From Globodera rostochiensis (Eukaryota; Nematoda; Chromadorea; Rhabditida; Heteroderidae), in contig JAEVLN010000001.1 in the NCBI GenBank assembly GCA_018350325.1, positions 2,097,501 to 2,161,500 on the forward strand: a stretch of DNA of 64,000 nt. Reading direction: 5' to 3'. Positions 1 through 12,200 of the stretch are shown in pieces; positions within the stretch are counted from its first letter, which is position 1, and each line of letters begins with the position of its first letter. The position numbers and the translations under genes are program-made. Under the pieces are notes generated by a model. That model did no database searches, had not been told where the DNA came from, and was given only the letters and a program-made list of their open reading frames with translations.

Positions 1-214
1 GGAAAACCAACAAAACAAAAGTTGATTAACGGCTCACACTCTTTCGATGCCGGAATTGAAATTCGAGAAGTATTGAGCCAAAGTGGTGGCCACCGAGCTG
101 GAACTCATTGATTCAAAAATTTGTTCTTTCCGATTTGAATTCAAAAACGATTGGGTTTCGTTTAAAAACTAAAAACAAATTTGTTTGTATCACTTATTTC
201 CAATTGATTTAGGA

Positions 215-3200
215 CTTTCCATCTGAAAATTCATCCGCTGGACTATTCAAATTCTCTGTTTGCCACTGATCACATCATTGACGTTGACGGCGAACATCAC
301 ACACAACAAATCCGCCCGCATGGATTTTTGTACGAAGGCCAAGTCGTTGGTATGCCATAAAGAGAGAGAAGCGGAGATCGGATGGTTTTGATTTGTTTCG
401 AAAATTAAAAAAGGAGACTTCCATATCAAATCTGACAAAAAATTGTTTTGTTGGAAAATCGATACTTCAAAGTTTGGATGATTTGCTTGGACCCGGGCGA
501 GTTTGTTTTTGGTATCCGGAATTGTACCGGGCGGTTTTTTAAAATGTTCTGTCCATTAAAGTATCATGGCTTTAGCCCGGGCGGGTTGGGTATTTCCCAC
601 CGGATGCCCGTCCGAACCCGTACCTCTGATCTCCAGTCTCAGCATTGGACTTTTTTGGTGATAAAAATTGATTGTACTTTTAGGTGACCCGGGTTCCTTC
701 GTTCATGGCACTCTGTTGGACGGAGTTTTTGACGGTTTCATTGTCACGGGTGACGGACGCTCATTCACTGTGGAGAAGACGGCCCGCTATTTCGACATCG
801 GTCGACGGCCCGACCATTTTCATTCGTTCATTTATGCGGATGAAGAGATCAATCACAAACGGTTTCGTCGGGCAAAAAGGGACGTGCCCGCTGATGATCA
901 GCATCATGACATGCCAGATCGTACGCGAAATTTGATTTTTTTATGTTTTTGAAGACACATAACCTATCGGTGACCCGTACTTATGTCCGGCCTGTTGTGG
1001 GTGAATTTTTGCTCTAAACTATTATGGTCGGACGAGAAAGCCAAAACTATTAGACTCGTAAAGTTGTAATGTCGGTGATATCTTCAAAAAAAAGGAGCTT
1101 TTTTTGACAAGGATTATGTTCATTTTCAGTGTTTTGCTTTCGTTTTGGTGATTTTAATTATTTGGGTGGAAGTTTTGTCCTCCCGAGGGCGATTGGCGGG
1201 TTCTCGTTTAGGGGACAAAAATGGATATGAATTTAACTGAATTTTTAGCAACCCATGGCTGTGGACTGACCAAACAGCGACGAGAGGAAATGCTGAGGTT
1301 CCAGGAGTCAGCGGTCGCCGCCGACCAGCACAGGCCGTTCTCCTCCTACATGAAGCAGCACCAACAGTCGCAGCTCTATTCGCTGAGGGACGAGGACTTT
1401 TCATTGTCTTTTCCGGAAAGGTTGTGAAAGTTTGGCTGATGCCTAATAGTTTGGAAAATAGTTTTAAGCATTTTGAACCGTTTTTTTTTTGTTTGGTTAC
1501 ACCCCATCAACATTGTAACATTTTTAAGGTATTTGGGTAACCGAACGAAGCGTGATCTGAAGCCGGAATGGCGCGAAATTCGGGGCAAACGAATTTATGA
1601 GGTACGAACCTGCACCATCTACTTGCAGGCGGACCACAAACTGTACGCGCACATCTACAACAAGGAGGGCAACAGGGACCACGTCAGGCAATGAGTTTGA
1701 AATGATTTTTGTGCAGAATTTTGGTGGTCCAGAAAAATTGAAATTTTGTGTTCAGGACACGGGAAGAGATTGTTTCCCTGCTGTACAATCACATCAAGGC
1801 GGTGAACAGCATCTATGAGAACACCGACTTTCATGGAATTAACGGCATCAATTTTGCCATCCAACGGACAACGGTGGGTCAACAAAAAGAAAAGTCTTTT
1901 TTTTTTTAAATTCATCACCAAACTTCTTTCATCAGATTTACACGCCGGACACGTGTGGCGGTGACAAGGCGGGCATCGTCGGCAATCCGTTCTGTGAGGA
2001 GAACGTGGACGTGTCCCACTACCTGAACTCCAACTCGCAGAAGGACCACAGCGCGTTCTGCTTGGCCTACTCGCTCACCTATCGCGACTTTTTGGGCGGC
2101 ACGCTGGGCTTGGCGTGGGTGGCCAGTCCGAGTCAAAGTATGCAAAGTGTATTCGGCTGTCAGAATTGGCCAGAAACTCGAACATTTTACAGAGAATCAA
2201 ACAATTAATCCTAATAAAATAATAATTTTTGTTGGTTTCGATCAGTCTGATCACCTCTTTTTTTTGTAAAGGCACTGCTGGTGGCATATGTCAGCGCTTT
2301 CAACGCTACAATGAGCAGCAGCGGGGTGGCGTGAACAGGTCGCTGAACACGGGCATCATCACGTTGGTCAACTACGGAAACCGAGTGCCACCGCGCGTGT
2401 CCCAGCTGACATTGGCGCATGAAATTGGGCACAATTTTGGTTCACCTGTACGTTAAAAGACCGACTTGAGCTTAACAGCTCTGGAAAGTTTCATAAAATG
2501 TAATTTTTATTGGGTTTTAAAGCTGAAAATTGCTCACAAACTGCTTGAAACAGTGTAGATGTGTTTTTGTTTTAGCACGACTTTCCTGTCGAGTGCCAGC
2601 CCGGACTGCCGGACGGCAACTTCATCATGTTCGCGTCGGCCACGTCGGGTGACAAGCCGAACAACTCCAAATTTTCCAAGTGCTCCGTGGCGAACATCAG
2701 CGAAGTGCTGTACGAAGTGCTTAATCAGGTTGATTTTTTGTGGTTTTTTGTGTTTAACAGCAATTTTTAGAGTCCAAAAACCCTACAGTTTGGGCGGAAG
2801 AAAAACTGCTTCACGGACCGTGAGTTTTTGTTGTTGTTGCAATTATGCAACTGTAACAGCTAATTTTTGACTCCAAATAGTGTGAGAAAAGGGTTCAATT
2901 TTGGCTTTTAGTAAGGCAATATTGTAAATTGGGCTTAAATTCTAAAATTTTCATTTTCAGAGCTCAAGTCCTTCTGCGGCAACCAAATTCGGGAGGACGG
3001 GGAGGAGTGCGACTGCGGCTTCTCCAAGCAGGACTGTCACGAGAACCAGGATACATGTTGTGCTCCACGCGAGAACAACGACGAGCGCACAATGTGCCGT
3101 CGATTGCCCGGCAAAAAGTGTTCACCATCCGAGGGCATTTGCTGCCGGGCTGCCGACTGCGCGTTTGTGCAGCGCAACGGGCGCGTCTGTCGTGAGGAGT

Positions 3201-5056
3201 CGGAGTGCCAGTATGAGCAGAAGTGCGATGGCACGCAGGCAAAGTGTCCGGAAAGCAGGAACAAAGGAAATGGGAAGGCGTGCCAAGAGAGCACAAAGGT
3301 TTGATTTATTTTGGAGGTTGTAGAACAGCGACAGGGTTGGATGGATGCAGTTTCCGGGCGTTTTTAGGTCGGATTCGAAAACTTGGGCCAGAATTCTTAT
3401 TTTTTATTAAATTTTTGATATTTTGATACAGAAAAATTAAATTTGTCAAAGATTTTGTATCAAATAGGGTGAGAATAAAATTTTGAAAACGACATTGCAG
3501 GTTTGTCTGAACGGCAGTTGCAGTGGGTCAATTTGTGCACATCACGGAATGCGCGACTGCTTCTTGACTGAAGGGAAGCCGGAAGAGTTGTGCCAGTTGG
3601 CCTGCGAAACAGAAGCAGGTGTTTGAAGTGCGGGGAGGGCTAGCAGTTTTTTTCTGTTGTTGTTAAAACATTAATCTTCCCTTTCGTTCTCTCCGCCAAA
3701 GGATGTCAAGCGGCTGCCAACATCCCGCGGTTGACCGTCTACACGCAGGAGGGACGCCGCGCTGGCCAATTGCTGTTGCCGCCCGGCTCCCCGTGCAACA
3801 ACTACCAGGGCTACTGCGACATCTTCCGCAAGTGCCGTTCGGTGGACTCCAACGGGCCGTTGTCACGACTGCGCACGCTGCTGTTCAACTCCGAGAAAAT
3901 CCAGGAGTTCAAGGAATGGATCAAGGTCCGTTGAATTTGATTTGAAGTTTTTGATTCGTTTTGGGTCTTATTTTTGCAACAACAACAAAAAAAGAACAAC
4001 TTCGACTTCACTGTAATGTGTACATGAAATTTTTAGGAGTTTTGGTGGGCTTGTGTCATGATTGGCATTATCGTCATCATGTTCATGGCGCTGTTCGTGA
4101 AATGCTGCGCTGTACACACGCCGAGTACAAATCCAAACAAGCTTCCCGCCCAGCATTTCAGTGACACGCTCCGTCATCCCGGCACCTTGCTGGTATATTG
4201 TAAAACTTGATCCTGGATTTTTTCAAAATTTGACCTACTTTTCATTCAATCCACACCTCTCCTCCGCATTCAGAGGCGTGGTCACTCTCGTCCGCCGGCG
4301 GTGATCAGCAACAATCATCATCATGCCGCTGGAGACGATGCTCGTCGAGGCGGCGGGCGTGAGATGAGGACAGCAGTGCCATCCGGTGTTGTCAGCGGTG
4401 CTGCTGGGGCGGGACGGAGTCGTCCGACAACACGAGGGACGACGACAACGGCAACCACTGCCAACAATGCCATGGCATCCGCACGGCCGAGCCGTTCATC
4501 ACACCATCATCAGGTGACAAGAACGACAGTGCAGGCGTCGTCGGGTGGTGGTGGTGCTGCTGCCATTGTGGCGCCAATCGCCACTACTGAGTCGCCGCTC
4601 ATCCAAATACAACAGGCTCATCCCGTCGAACCACCACCGCCCTATCAACAGACTGATCCAGCCTCATCCGTTGCTGCTGTCGCGTCTAGTGCCCCCATTC
4701 ATCACCATCGTGATCTCTCCGCGCATCAGCCGCTGTCTGCGCGTCTTCCATCCGGCGTTGTTGTGCCCAGTGCGCCAAACGCACCAATTCCTGCTACTTT
4801 GCCCGGTGCACCGCCTCCGGCACATCCCGCTGCAGCGACGGCATCGTCCGCCGTTCCCGCCGCGTTGCCGTTGATTCCAGGCCCACCGCTGCCGGGCCAA
4901 GGCCCGAAGCCGGGCCGACGCAAGCCCAGGGCATCTCCGCAGAAGCGAAAGGACGGCAACAATCATCGGGACGCAAGCAGCGGCAGCAAGAAAATGCCGT
5001 CGTCGTCACAGGCCAATGAGAAGGAGTCAAAGCGCAACAAACGTTCGGTGAAGTGA
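215..5056 (+). CDS. sup-17: ADAM10/SUP-17-type transmembrane metalloprotease, 5' end missing
   Basis: Membrane metalloprotease that sheds ectodomains and makes the Notch S2 cut. Exons I can join: 215-about 350, 685-920, 1249-1420, about 1529-1687, 1756-1873, 1936-2137, 2272-2447, 2576-2728, 2789-2819, 2961-3298, 3501-3618, 3702-3925, 4037-4192, 4274-5056. In order the protein shows prodomain ([13 protein letters not shown]), cysteine-switch region (HGCGL), a furin-like RGKR site, catalytic domain with zinc motif [12 protein letters not shown] split by an intron at 2448-2575, Met-turn region [10 protein letters not shown], a Cys-rich disintegrin part, one membrane helix ([18 protein letters not shown]) and a long cytoplasmic tail. 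The intron at 1688-1755 starts with GC. The signal peptide exon lies left of the window. The tail of about 290 residues is Pro/His/Ala-rich and far longer than in vertebrate ADAM10. Confidence 0.94.
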
Positions 5057-6133
5057 TCATAAATCTGTTGGGTGTGTTCAGGGCATTCTGGCACTTTTCT
5101 GTTCTTGATTTCGGGGCATTCAAAGTCAACAAAATTTGGGGTTTACATTCAAAAATGTCAAAATAAATCAATTTGAAAGCATTGTTCATACAATAGACGG
5201 AAAAGTGCCATCATTTTTTGTGTCATAAGACACGAAAATATCTTATGGAATTATAATATATACTTATTTAATGCTATTTTTGCCATTTCTCGCCGCTTGA
5301 TTGTACACCGTTCGCCTCTCATGCATCTCAAGTCTCGCCTCCCTTCCGCATTTGTCGGCAATAAAAGTGCACTTTGTGTTTGTGACATCAAATAACAAAA
5401 AATGGTCTTAATTTTATGTTTTTTTTGTTTGTTTGTTTGTATGAATCGTAAAATTTATAATGAGGGTTTCCTCTTCCCCCTCCCCTCAATTTTCACGCGC
5501 TTTCCTCCAATTAAAATCTCTGCCTGCAAAATTTTTCCTCACAAAACCCAATGCATTCATTGCCAATCGCGCAAAGATCACTTGAAAAGCATTTTTGTGT
5601 GTGTCTGTTTTTTTTTTGAATTTATTGCATTTTTTTTCCTATTCGTTTGATCAGGTCAGTCAGTGTGCCCTTCCCCTCTCCTCCCTCCACTCCCTCACTT
5701 CTTTCGTATAATCAATCCATCATCCAGATCAATCATTTTAATTCTACAATTCCGACCACTTTTCCCCATTTAATGTCCAAATATGTCAATAAAAATAATG
5801 ATGATGATGACAAAGTAACACTTCTCTGTTTGCAAAAAAGTGTGAACAACAACATCAATTTGTGCCCGTTTGTGTTCCAGCGCTTTTTGGTTGACGCGTC
5901 GATCCAGTCTGATACACACAATGAAAGCATTTACCGATTGATGCATTTTCACACATTTTGTAATAAAATTGATTTTCATAACATATTTAAAAACTGTGCT
6001 TGACGGAACGAACTACAGGCTTTGATGTCCTTGAATGTTTATGTACTTTATTTCCACATTGCATACTTTTTGCACATTTAAATCCATTTTCTCTAGCATT
6101 TTTCAGGGACCAATTACTTGAAGTGAAAGCAAA
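5057..6133. other. Intergenic region between ADAM10 and RPL21
   Basis: No conserved coding signal. It begins with the ADAM10 3' UTR (an AATAAA-like signal near 5162). A T-rich stretch covers about 5400-5645 and a strong pyrimidine run of CCCT/CTCC type covers about 5670-5710. The pyrimidine run could mark the RPL21 transcription start, since ribosomal protein genes often initiate in pyrimidine tracts; that is inference. Short ORFs here are low-complexity. Confidence 0.5.
6099..6106 (+). promoter_or_regulatory. Probable trans-splice or 5' UTR splice acceptor of RPL21
   Basis: A TTTTTCAG-type acceptor ends at 6106, 27 nt before the RPL21 start codon, with no credible upstream coding exon. Nematode ribosomal protein mRNAs commonly receive a spliced leader at such a site. 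A cis-spliced 5' UTR intron is the alternative. Confidence 0.5.
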
Positions 6134-6747
6134 ATGGTGAACCCGAAAGGCTACCGTCGTGGGACCCGGTACATGTTCGCGCGCCCGTTTCGCAAGCACG
6201 GCGTGGAGCCACTTTCCACCTTCTACCGCGTGTACAAGCGTGGTGACATTGTCACCGTCAAAGGCAATGGCGCGTTCCAGAAGGGCATGCCGTTCAAGGC
6301 GTACCACGGCAAAACCGGGCGTGTGTTCAACGTCACCAAACACGCGCTGGGCATTGTGGTCAACAAACGCATCCGGTCAGTCAAATGCAATCCCAGTTTT
6401 TCGGAAACTTTTGGATGAACTCACAAATTAAACAAAATCGTCAAATTTACGGTCCGAAGTGCCCGGGATCCGGGATTTTTTTTTAACAGTTTGGAACTTT
6501 CAGCAATCGCATCATTCCGAAACGCATCAATGTGCGTGTGGAGCACGTGAAGCCGTCCGGCTCTCGGTTGGAGTTTCTGCAACGCTGCAAGGCCAACGAC
6601 AAGCAGAAGAAGGAGCACAAAGAGGGCACCGCACCGTTTGTGGCGCTGAAGCGGAAGCCGAAGGAGCCCCGGGGGGCGCATTTGGTGAAGGTGAAGAGCA
6701 CAAACATTGAGCTGTTGGCGCCGGTCAAATTCGAAATTGTCGCCTGA
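6134..6747 (+). CDS. rpl-21: 60S ribosomal protein L21 (eL21)
   Basis: Structural protein of the large ribosomal subunit. Two exons, 6134-6375 and 6504-6747, join in frame to 161 codons, matching the family's usual 160. The N-terminal part carries the eL21 signature [18 protein letters not shown], then [22 protein letters not shown]. The second exon continues [17 protein letters not shown]. The downstream neighbour LENG1 is convergent, with about 390 nt between the two stop codons. Identification is certain; the intron is supported by frame and by GT..CAG ends. Confidence 0.98.
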
Positions 6748-7140
6748 TCGGATGATGAGGCAAGCCGCCGGGGAAAGGACGGACAGAATGAAACGGTGAA
6801 CAACAATTATCCTTTCATTGCTTTCCGTTACTTTTTGTTGTTGATCATTTGTTTTTGTGTTATTAAAAATGAAACTGAATTCCCTAGTTTAAAGTTCTGG
6901 CTAATTTTGTTCAAAGTAGCAAACATTTTTTCAAAATTCTAAAATTTTCTCGGCGGCGATAGTCCTATTTAAAAATATGTGCCGCCACGATGGAGCAAAA
7001 ATGGTCGTCGAAGTGAATAATAACGCCCCCGTTTCGAACTTTGCAAGGGTTGAAATTTATTATGAGATTTACAAATGAACTTTCGAAAAATTTAAAAATA
7101 AATTTTGCATCGGTCTGATCAGGAAGGAATTTGGGGTTGT
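6748..7140. other. Convergent 3' intergenic spacer
   Basis: AT-rich spacer between the stop codons of RPL21 (+) and LENG1 (-), expected to hold both 3' UTRs. I see no gene or repeat in it. Confidence 0.6.
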
Positions 7141-8513
7141 TCATGGACGGGCCAGGTCGGGGTTGAACTGCGAGTTGTACCGTCGCTGGCGGTCCTCGTC
7201 AATTTGGTTCTTCACCACAGTCGGCTTCTCCTCCTTTTTGTCCGGCTCGAACAGCCGCTTCGCCTTGGCCTGTTCCTGTCGCTCGCGCACCAACCGCTGC
7301 TTCCTCAGCTCGTCCAGCTTTGTCTTCTTTCGCCTCTCCTCCTCCGAGTCGTCGGATGATGATGATGAACTGCTTCCAGATGAGGGGGAATGCCGCCGCC
7401 TCTTCCTCTTTTTCCTGCCCTTCTGTTTCTTCGCTCTCTTTAACGCCCGCTTTTCTTCACCGGTCATGAACTTTGTCGACTTCTTTGTCTCCGCTTTGTC
7501 CGGCTGCTGTTTGTCCACGCGTCCTTCGCGCACCAACGGGATGCCCTGCCACCATTCAGTCTCTTTGGCATACTCCTTGGTGTCCTCGGCAAAGCGTTTC
7601 ATTATGCCTTAATTAAACACATTGGAGGAGGGTTCAACGGTTCAACAACAGAGTCGCCCGGGAAATTGTTTGTGCAGCAACAGTAAGTAACCGGAACCGG
7701 TGGACCGGAATGGAACCGGACAGGTTATTATCCTTGGCATGTGCATGCAGGGAGAGGGGATGTCCAGTATACTGACCGACTTTGGACTCCCAGTCGTCCT
7801 GCTCCTTCTTGCGCTCCGCGGCGTACTCCCGGTTGCCCACCGTGGTGTTTGTCCGCTCCTGCTCCTCCAGCTCGGCGAACAAGTTCACGTGCTTCGTCGT
7901 TGCGCTCGCGTCGTCAATGGCGGATGACGCCGCGGGCGCTCCACTTTCGCCGCCGCCACAGAAAATGTCCGCAGCGCTGCTGACAGCAGCCGCTGCAGCA
8001 CCGGTCGCGGCACGCCTCTTCAGCCGCCGCACGCGGTCCTTTGAACAAAACAGAAAATGCATGAGAGCCAGAGAAACAAAAGAAGCTCGCCGCCGCAGCA
8101 CACACTTCGTTGTCCGCAAGCGCGGCACGCTCCGTTCGCGCGCGTTCCTCCTCGGCCGCTTTCGCCTCGTCCCGTCGCACGCGCGCCACATTCTCCTGCA
8201 CAACAAAAAAATTGTGGTTGTGTGTGTACCAGGGATGGTCGGGGAATTCCGATTTTCAACTTTTTTTGGAGTCAGAATCCCAAAAAATTTTAAGGCCTCG
8301 GAATTCCAAAATTTTTTGAGGTCGTCGGCTCCCATCCCTGATGTGTACACCACCAAGCCTGGCACCCATTTCTGGACAATTCTTGGCATTTTTTCTTCCA
8401 TCGTCCCCGACGATGAAAGCCAACAAAAACAAAAATTTGTGCCCAATCCCCACACAAAGTTTGGCCATAACCTTTGTCCGCACGTGCCACTTCTTATGGC
8501 GTAGAATGTTCAT
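7141..8513 (-). CDS. leng1: LENG1-like protein with N-terminal Cir_N domain
   Basis: Homologue of leukocyte receptor cluster member 1, a small nuclear protein of poorly defined, probably pre-mRNA-processing role. Four exons (8472-8513, 8106-8195, 7777-8038, 7141-7607) join to 286 residues. The N-terminus MNILRHKKWHVRTK plus ENVARVRRDEAKAAEEE is the Cir_N signature also seen in CIR1-type proteins. The C-terminus ends RRYNSQFNPDLARP, nearly identical to human LENG1. The centre is basic and Ser-rich (KRAKKQKGRKKRKRRR followed by a Ser/Asp run), suggesting nuclear localisation. The start is fixed by the conserved MNIL. Intron 1 contains a hAT-like MITE. Confidence 0.92.
8230..8340. mobile_element. 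Non-autonomous hAT-like MITE in LENG1 intron 1
   Basis: A 111-bp element with perfect 9-bp terminal inverted repeats (CAGGGATGG ... CCATCCCTG). It is flanked by an 8-bp near-duplication, GTGTGTAC at 8222-8229 and ATGTGTAC at 8341-8348 (7 of 8 identical). An 8-bp target duplication with CAGGG-type ends is the hAT superfamily pattern. The inside is AT-rich with no ORF, so it depends on a transposase elsewhere. Confidence 0.75.
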
Positions 8514-9200
8514 GGCTTCTGTTTGTGTTTGTTTGTTTGATTGCCTTCTGTTAGAAATAAAGAAAGTGCCTTTAATTTGATAAATTCTTAATTAAAACAT
8601 TTAAATTCCATTTTAAAGGGGTAAAAATAATAATTTAAAAACCATTTAAATTAAAAGTTCTTTATACACAAATAGAAACTTTGTGAAGATTAATGGAGTT
8701 GCACGTTTTTTTGTGGGGAGGAGGCAACAAACTAGAATGAATATTTTAAGCTGCAACAATTTAAATCGAGAGCGTATTTTTGTTGGACAAATTGCTGGAA
8801 TAATTCATAAAAACAAAAAAAATTGCATAAAAATGTGAAATGAAGGCACCAAAATGTGTGTAATTGGAATGGAATGAATGGGCGGACGGATCACAGCAAA
8901 AGTGGCAGCATTTAGTGCTTCGCAGCATATAATAAAGCTGTCAGAATTGGCTAACAACATTAATTGCTCAATTAGTGGAGTTGCTTTTGCATAGTTTAAA
9001 ACAAAAAGCATTCCCAAAAAATTCTCTGTTAAATTTAAGGGTCTTTTTCGACGCCAAAATTCGAATTCTTACGGCATTTTTTCCCAAAATTGGGGGCATT
9101 TTCGTATCGCAATGGAAAGAGGAGCATTGCGCTCAATGTTTTGGCCACTAAAATGTTTTTCAAAATTACAAAATTCGAATTTCCGAGCACAAGCAAGCCC
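8514..9200. other. AT-rich intergenic spacer upstream of LENG1
   Basis: Spacer between the LENG1 start (-) and the RalGAP-alpha stop (-). It would hold the LENG1 promoter and the RalGAP 3' UTR. I see AT-rich low-complexity sequence and no convincing ORF, repeat or RNA gene. Confidence 0.5.
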
Positions 9201-12200
9201 TTAGGCAATTCCCTGACTATGAGTTTCGTCGATGATTCCACGTCGACCTTCTTGACCCCCTCTTCTTCGTGTCGACCCGTTGCTGGTGCCCATTTTTGGG
9301 TGAAGCAGAAGACGAACAAGTGCAGAGGCGAGTGGATGATGCGTCAGCATTTGCTTCTTCTCTCTGAACACTTTTTCGCGATGCTTGTTGGGCCGATCGC
9401 ATTCGACGCGCAAGTTGCGGTAGGCACGCGACGCGTTCAGCACCGTCTCGCGCACGAGACTTGCCGCCTGCAGCACGTGAATGCAGGCGCCTGCGGGGAT
9501 GGCGTGCAGAGAACCGCTGACTTTCCATGGACCCACCCGAAACAACATACCATCAAAGAGCGGCCCAAACTGAAGCCGCGGGTCCTGCACTTCGATGTGC
9601 ACACGCAACAGCACCGGACTGGCCAAGTAGAGCACAATCAGCACATCGCAAAAACGCGTGGCGATCAGATCGCGCCGGTACGGCTTCGTGTTGTTCTCCG
9701 ACCAGACAACATGTACCTAAGGAGTTGAAAAGTTGGCGTATTGATTGGTCAACAAAGTACAATTTCGGCTTTTGTATTAGTGCAAAAACCCTCCAACTGT
9801 TACGGCACCTCGTCGTTGCCGAGATGTTTAAGTCGCTGTGTGTTGTCGCCATTCAACAGTGTGGACACGTGGAAGATCAGCTCCGTGTTTGCTGAGCAGA
9901 AATAGGGGACAAGCTGACCATGGGGCAGACCACCGGTGTATCCATGGAAGTGCGGAGAGCCAATATGAACTGTCCAACCTTGGGAGGCAAGGAAAGTGAG
10001 TGTGTTCAACATCACTGATCAGCTTCAAGAGTGGTGATCAAGATACTAATCACAATCAGTTCCAATACGGATGTAATGATTGGCCTGATCAGCTTCAACA
10101 GTGAGTGATCGAGATTACTGGTCAGCAATCAGTTCCAAGAGGTGGACTGATTGGCCTTGATCAGCTTCAAAAACTAGTGATCGAGATTTCTGATCAGCTT
10201 CATGATTAGTTTCAAGAACGAGTGTGATCGGCATTCTGATCATTTAATAATTGGGGTAAAATTTGAACACCAGACCAAGTCCGTCCACAAAATTGTTGAA
10301 TTCATTTGAGCCGCAACTGTTCGACAAGATTGACAGTTTGTCCTGCAAAAATGGAGAAATTTATTAAAATTTGACCGTTTCAAAGCCCCAACACTATCTG
10401 GTCCTCATTAGCCGGTTTACCTGCTGATCCTTGGCCACATAGATCACGGCCACCTTGTGCACTTCACGGCACTGTGCCAAGTCGAGATGCCGAATTTCGC
10501 GATGGAAATTGCTGGGTGCATGCCGTACCTTGGCCAACAGCCCAAAGCTGGACACAAAACGGCACCAACCGTCGGTGCTGTCAACGGCATCAGCCAAAGT
10601 GCCATCAGCAAAATTGTCCCGCACCGGCACATTTCTATGGCATTTCTTCTCCAATTTGCCCAGCAATTGCTCATCATCTGTGGTGTGTAAATTGCATCGT
10701 CATAATATTGACACAACCAGATCAGAAAGCAATATGATCCGATCAAAATCTGATCAAATAATCCAATTCGGATTCCTATGATCCATGAATTGTATCGGCT
10801 GAGAATAGAAACGGCCAAAATCTGATCCGATCAAAGCTCCAGACCGTTGTTCATAACGATAAGCAAATGATCCGGATTCAAATTACTCCCTCAAAAATTT
10901 TTGGGCCATAAAAACCACGGTTGACGCTCACCAGCAGTGCCAAGCAATTGATCGGGACAACGGCTGCTGCTCTGGATGTACTGCAACATTTCAGGCCCGG
11001 TGATGTCGAACAGGGGCAACTGTTGGTGATCAGAAGTGCCGCCGCCGCCGCCGCTGTTGTTGTTGTTATTGACGGCGGAAAATGAGACGGAACGCATGGA
11101 CGGGCGCGGCAAATCCTGTGGCAAAAATTGGTATTCACAAAATTGTGCGGGAAATTTGCCAAAAAAAAACCGCAAAAATAAAGCATTGTGATTTGAACTG
11201 GAAAATGAAAAAATTACAGCAAATTTCTAATGCCCCAGGCCACACACCTGGAAGGGGTCAATCGCGGCACCCAATGAGGACGACTTTTGCCGTACACTTG
11301 TCGCCGTCGTCGACTGAAATGCCGTGTCGGACAAACCGGCAAGTGTGTTGAGCCATTCCTCGCTAGAAAAAATTTCGAAAAAAATATTATATATATCGGA
11401 AAAAATCAAAAATTGTTTATTACACGGGCGATTCGCTCTCTTCCTCAGCACAAATTGTTTGCAGACGGTAGCAATGTCGGCCCACATGGGTCCGGGACCA
11501 AAGGTGACCGATGCCCTTGTCCAGACTGTAAATTTTTAAATCACAAAAATTCTAATAAAACAATTTTAACAACAAAAAAGTGGTCAGGCTGCCCACCTCA
11601 GAATGGCACCGTCCGTCTCCATAAAGGTCACATGATCAGCAGCAGCAGCTCCGCCGTCCGCATTTGCTTGCTGTTGTTGTTGGTGTTGTTGATCATGTGC
11701 CATCGTCGTGGACGGCGTTGTTGCCGACGCCGGCAGCGAGTTCCATTGGCTGACGGGAAAGCCCGGAAGCGGCCATTGGCCGGACAAGCGAAGCACAAAG
11801 CCTTCGAAAAAGTCGTCGCTGGCGGCCACAAACTTGTCCGCCAAGTTGGACCAGTGCAGCGAAATGGAATGCCGCGCGAACACGGCACACAGTTGCCACT
11901 TCAACTCGTTGGCAATGCGCAAATGCTTTACCTTTTAAAGAGTATGATTGGACAAGACTGCTTAACCGCCGAATCCGGACACCGTCAACCGAATTTTTTT
12001 GAGGAAAAAGCCCGTCAAACATTCAATAAATGTGGTTATTTCAATTTTGATTCAGCAAACCCAAGTCCGCTCCGATCAGTGACAATAAATCATTCAAAAA
12101 AGTGCTTTGATCAGAACAAATCCCTGAAAATTGGAAAAATGGAAGTGTACCGTCTTACCCGTGCCAGTGACTGGACAAGCGCATGGACGAGCTGCGAGTG

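Noticed and set aside
1..214. First ADAM10 exon at the window's left edge
   Set aside because: A short open stretch exists but no signal peptide or splice-consistent link to 215 could be established.
4545..4874. Alternative-frame ORFs over the ADAM10 tail
   Set aside because: GC-rich repeats open several frames; only the frame continuous with the membrane helix is supported.
5057..6133. Extra small genes between ADAM10 and RPL21
   Set aside because: ORFs there are pyrimidine- or AT-rich low-complexity without conserved sequence.
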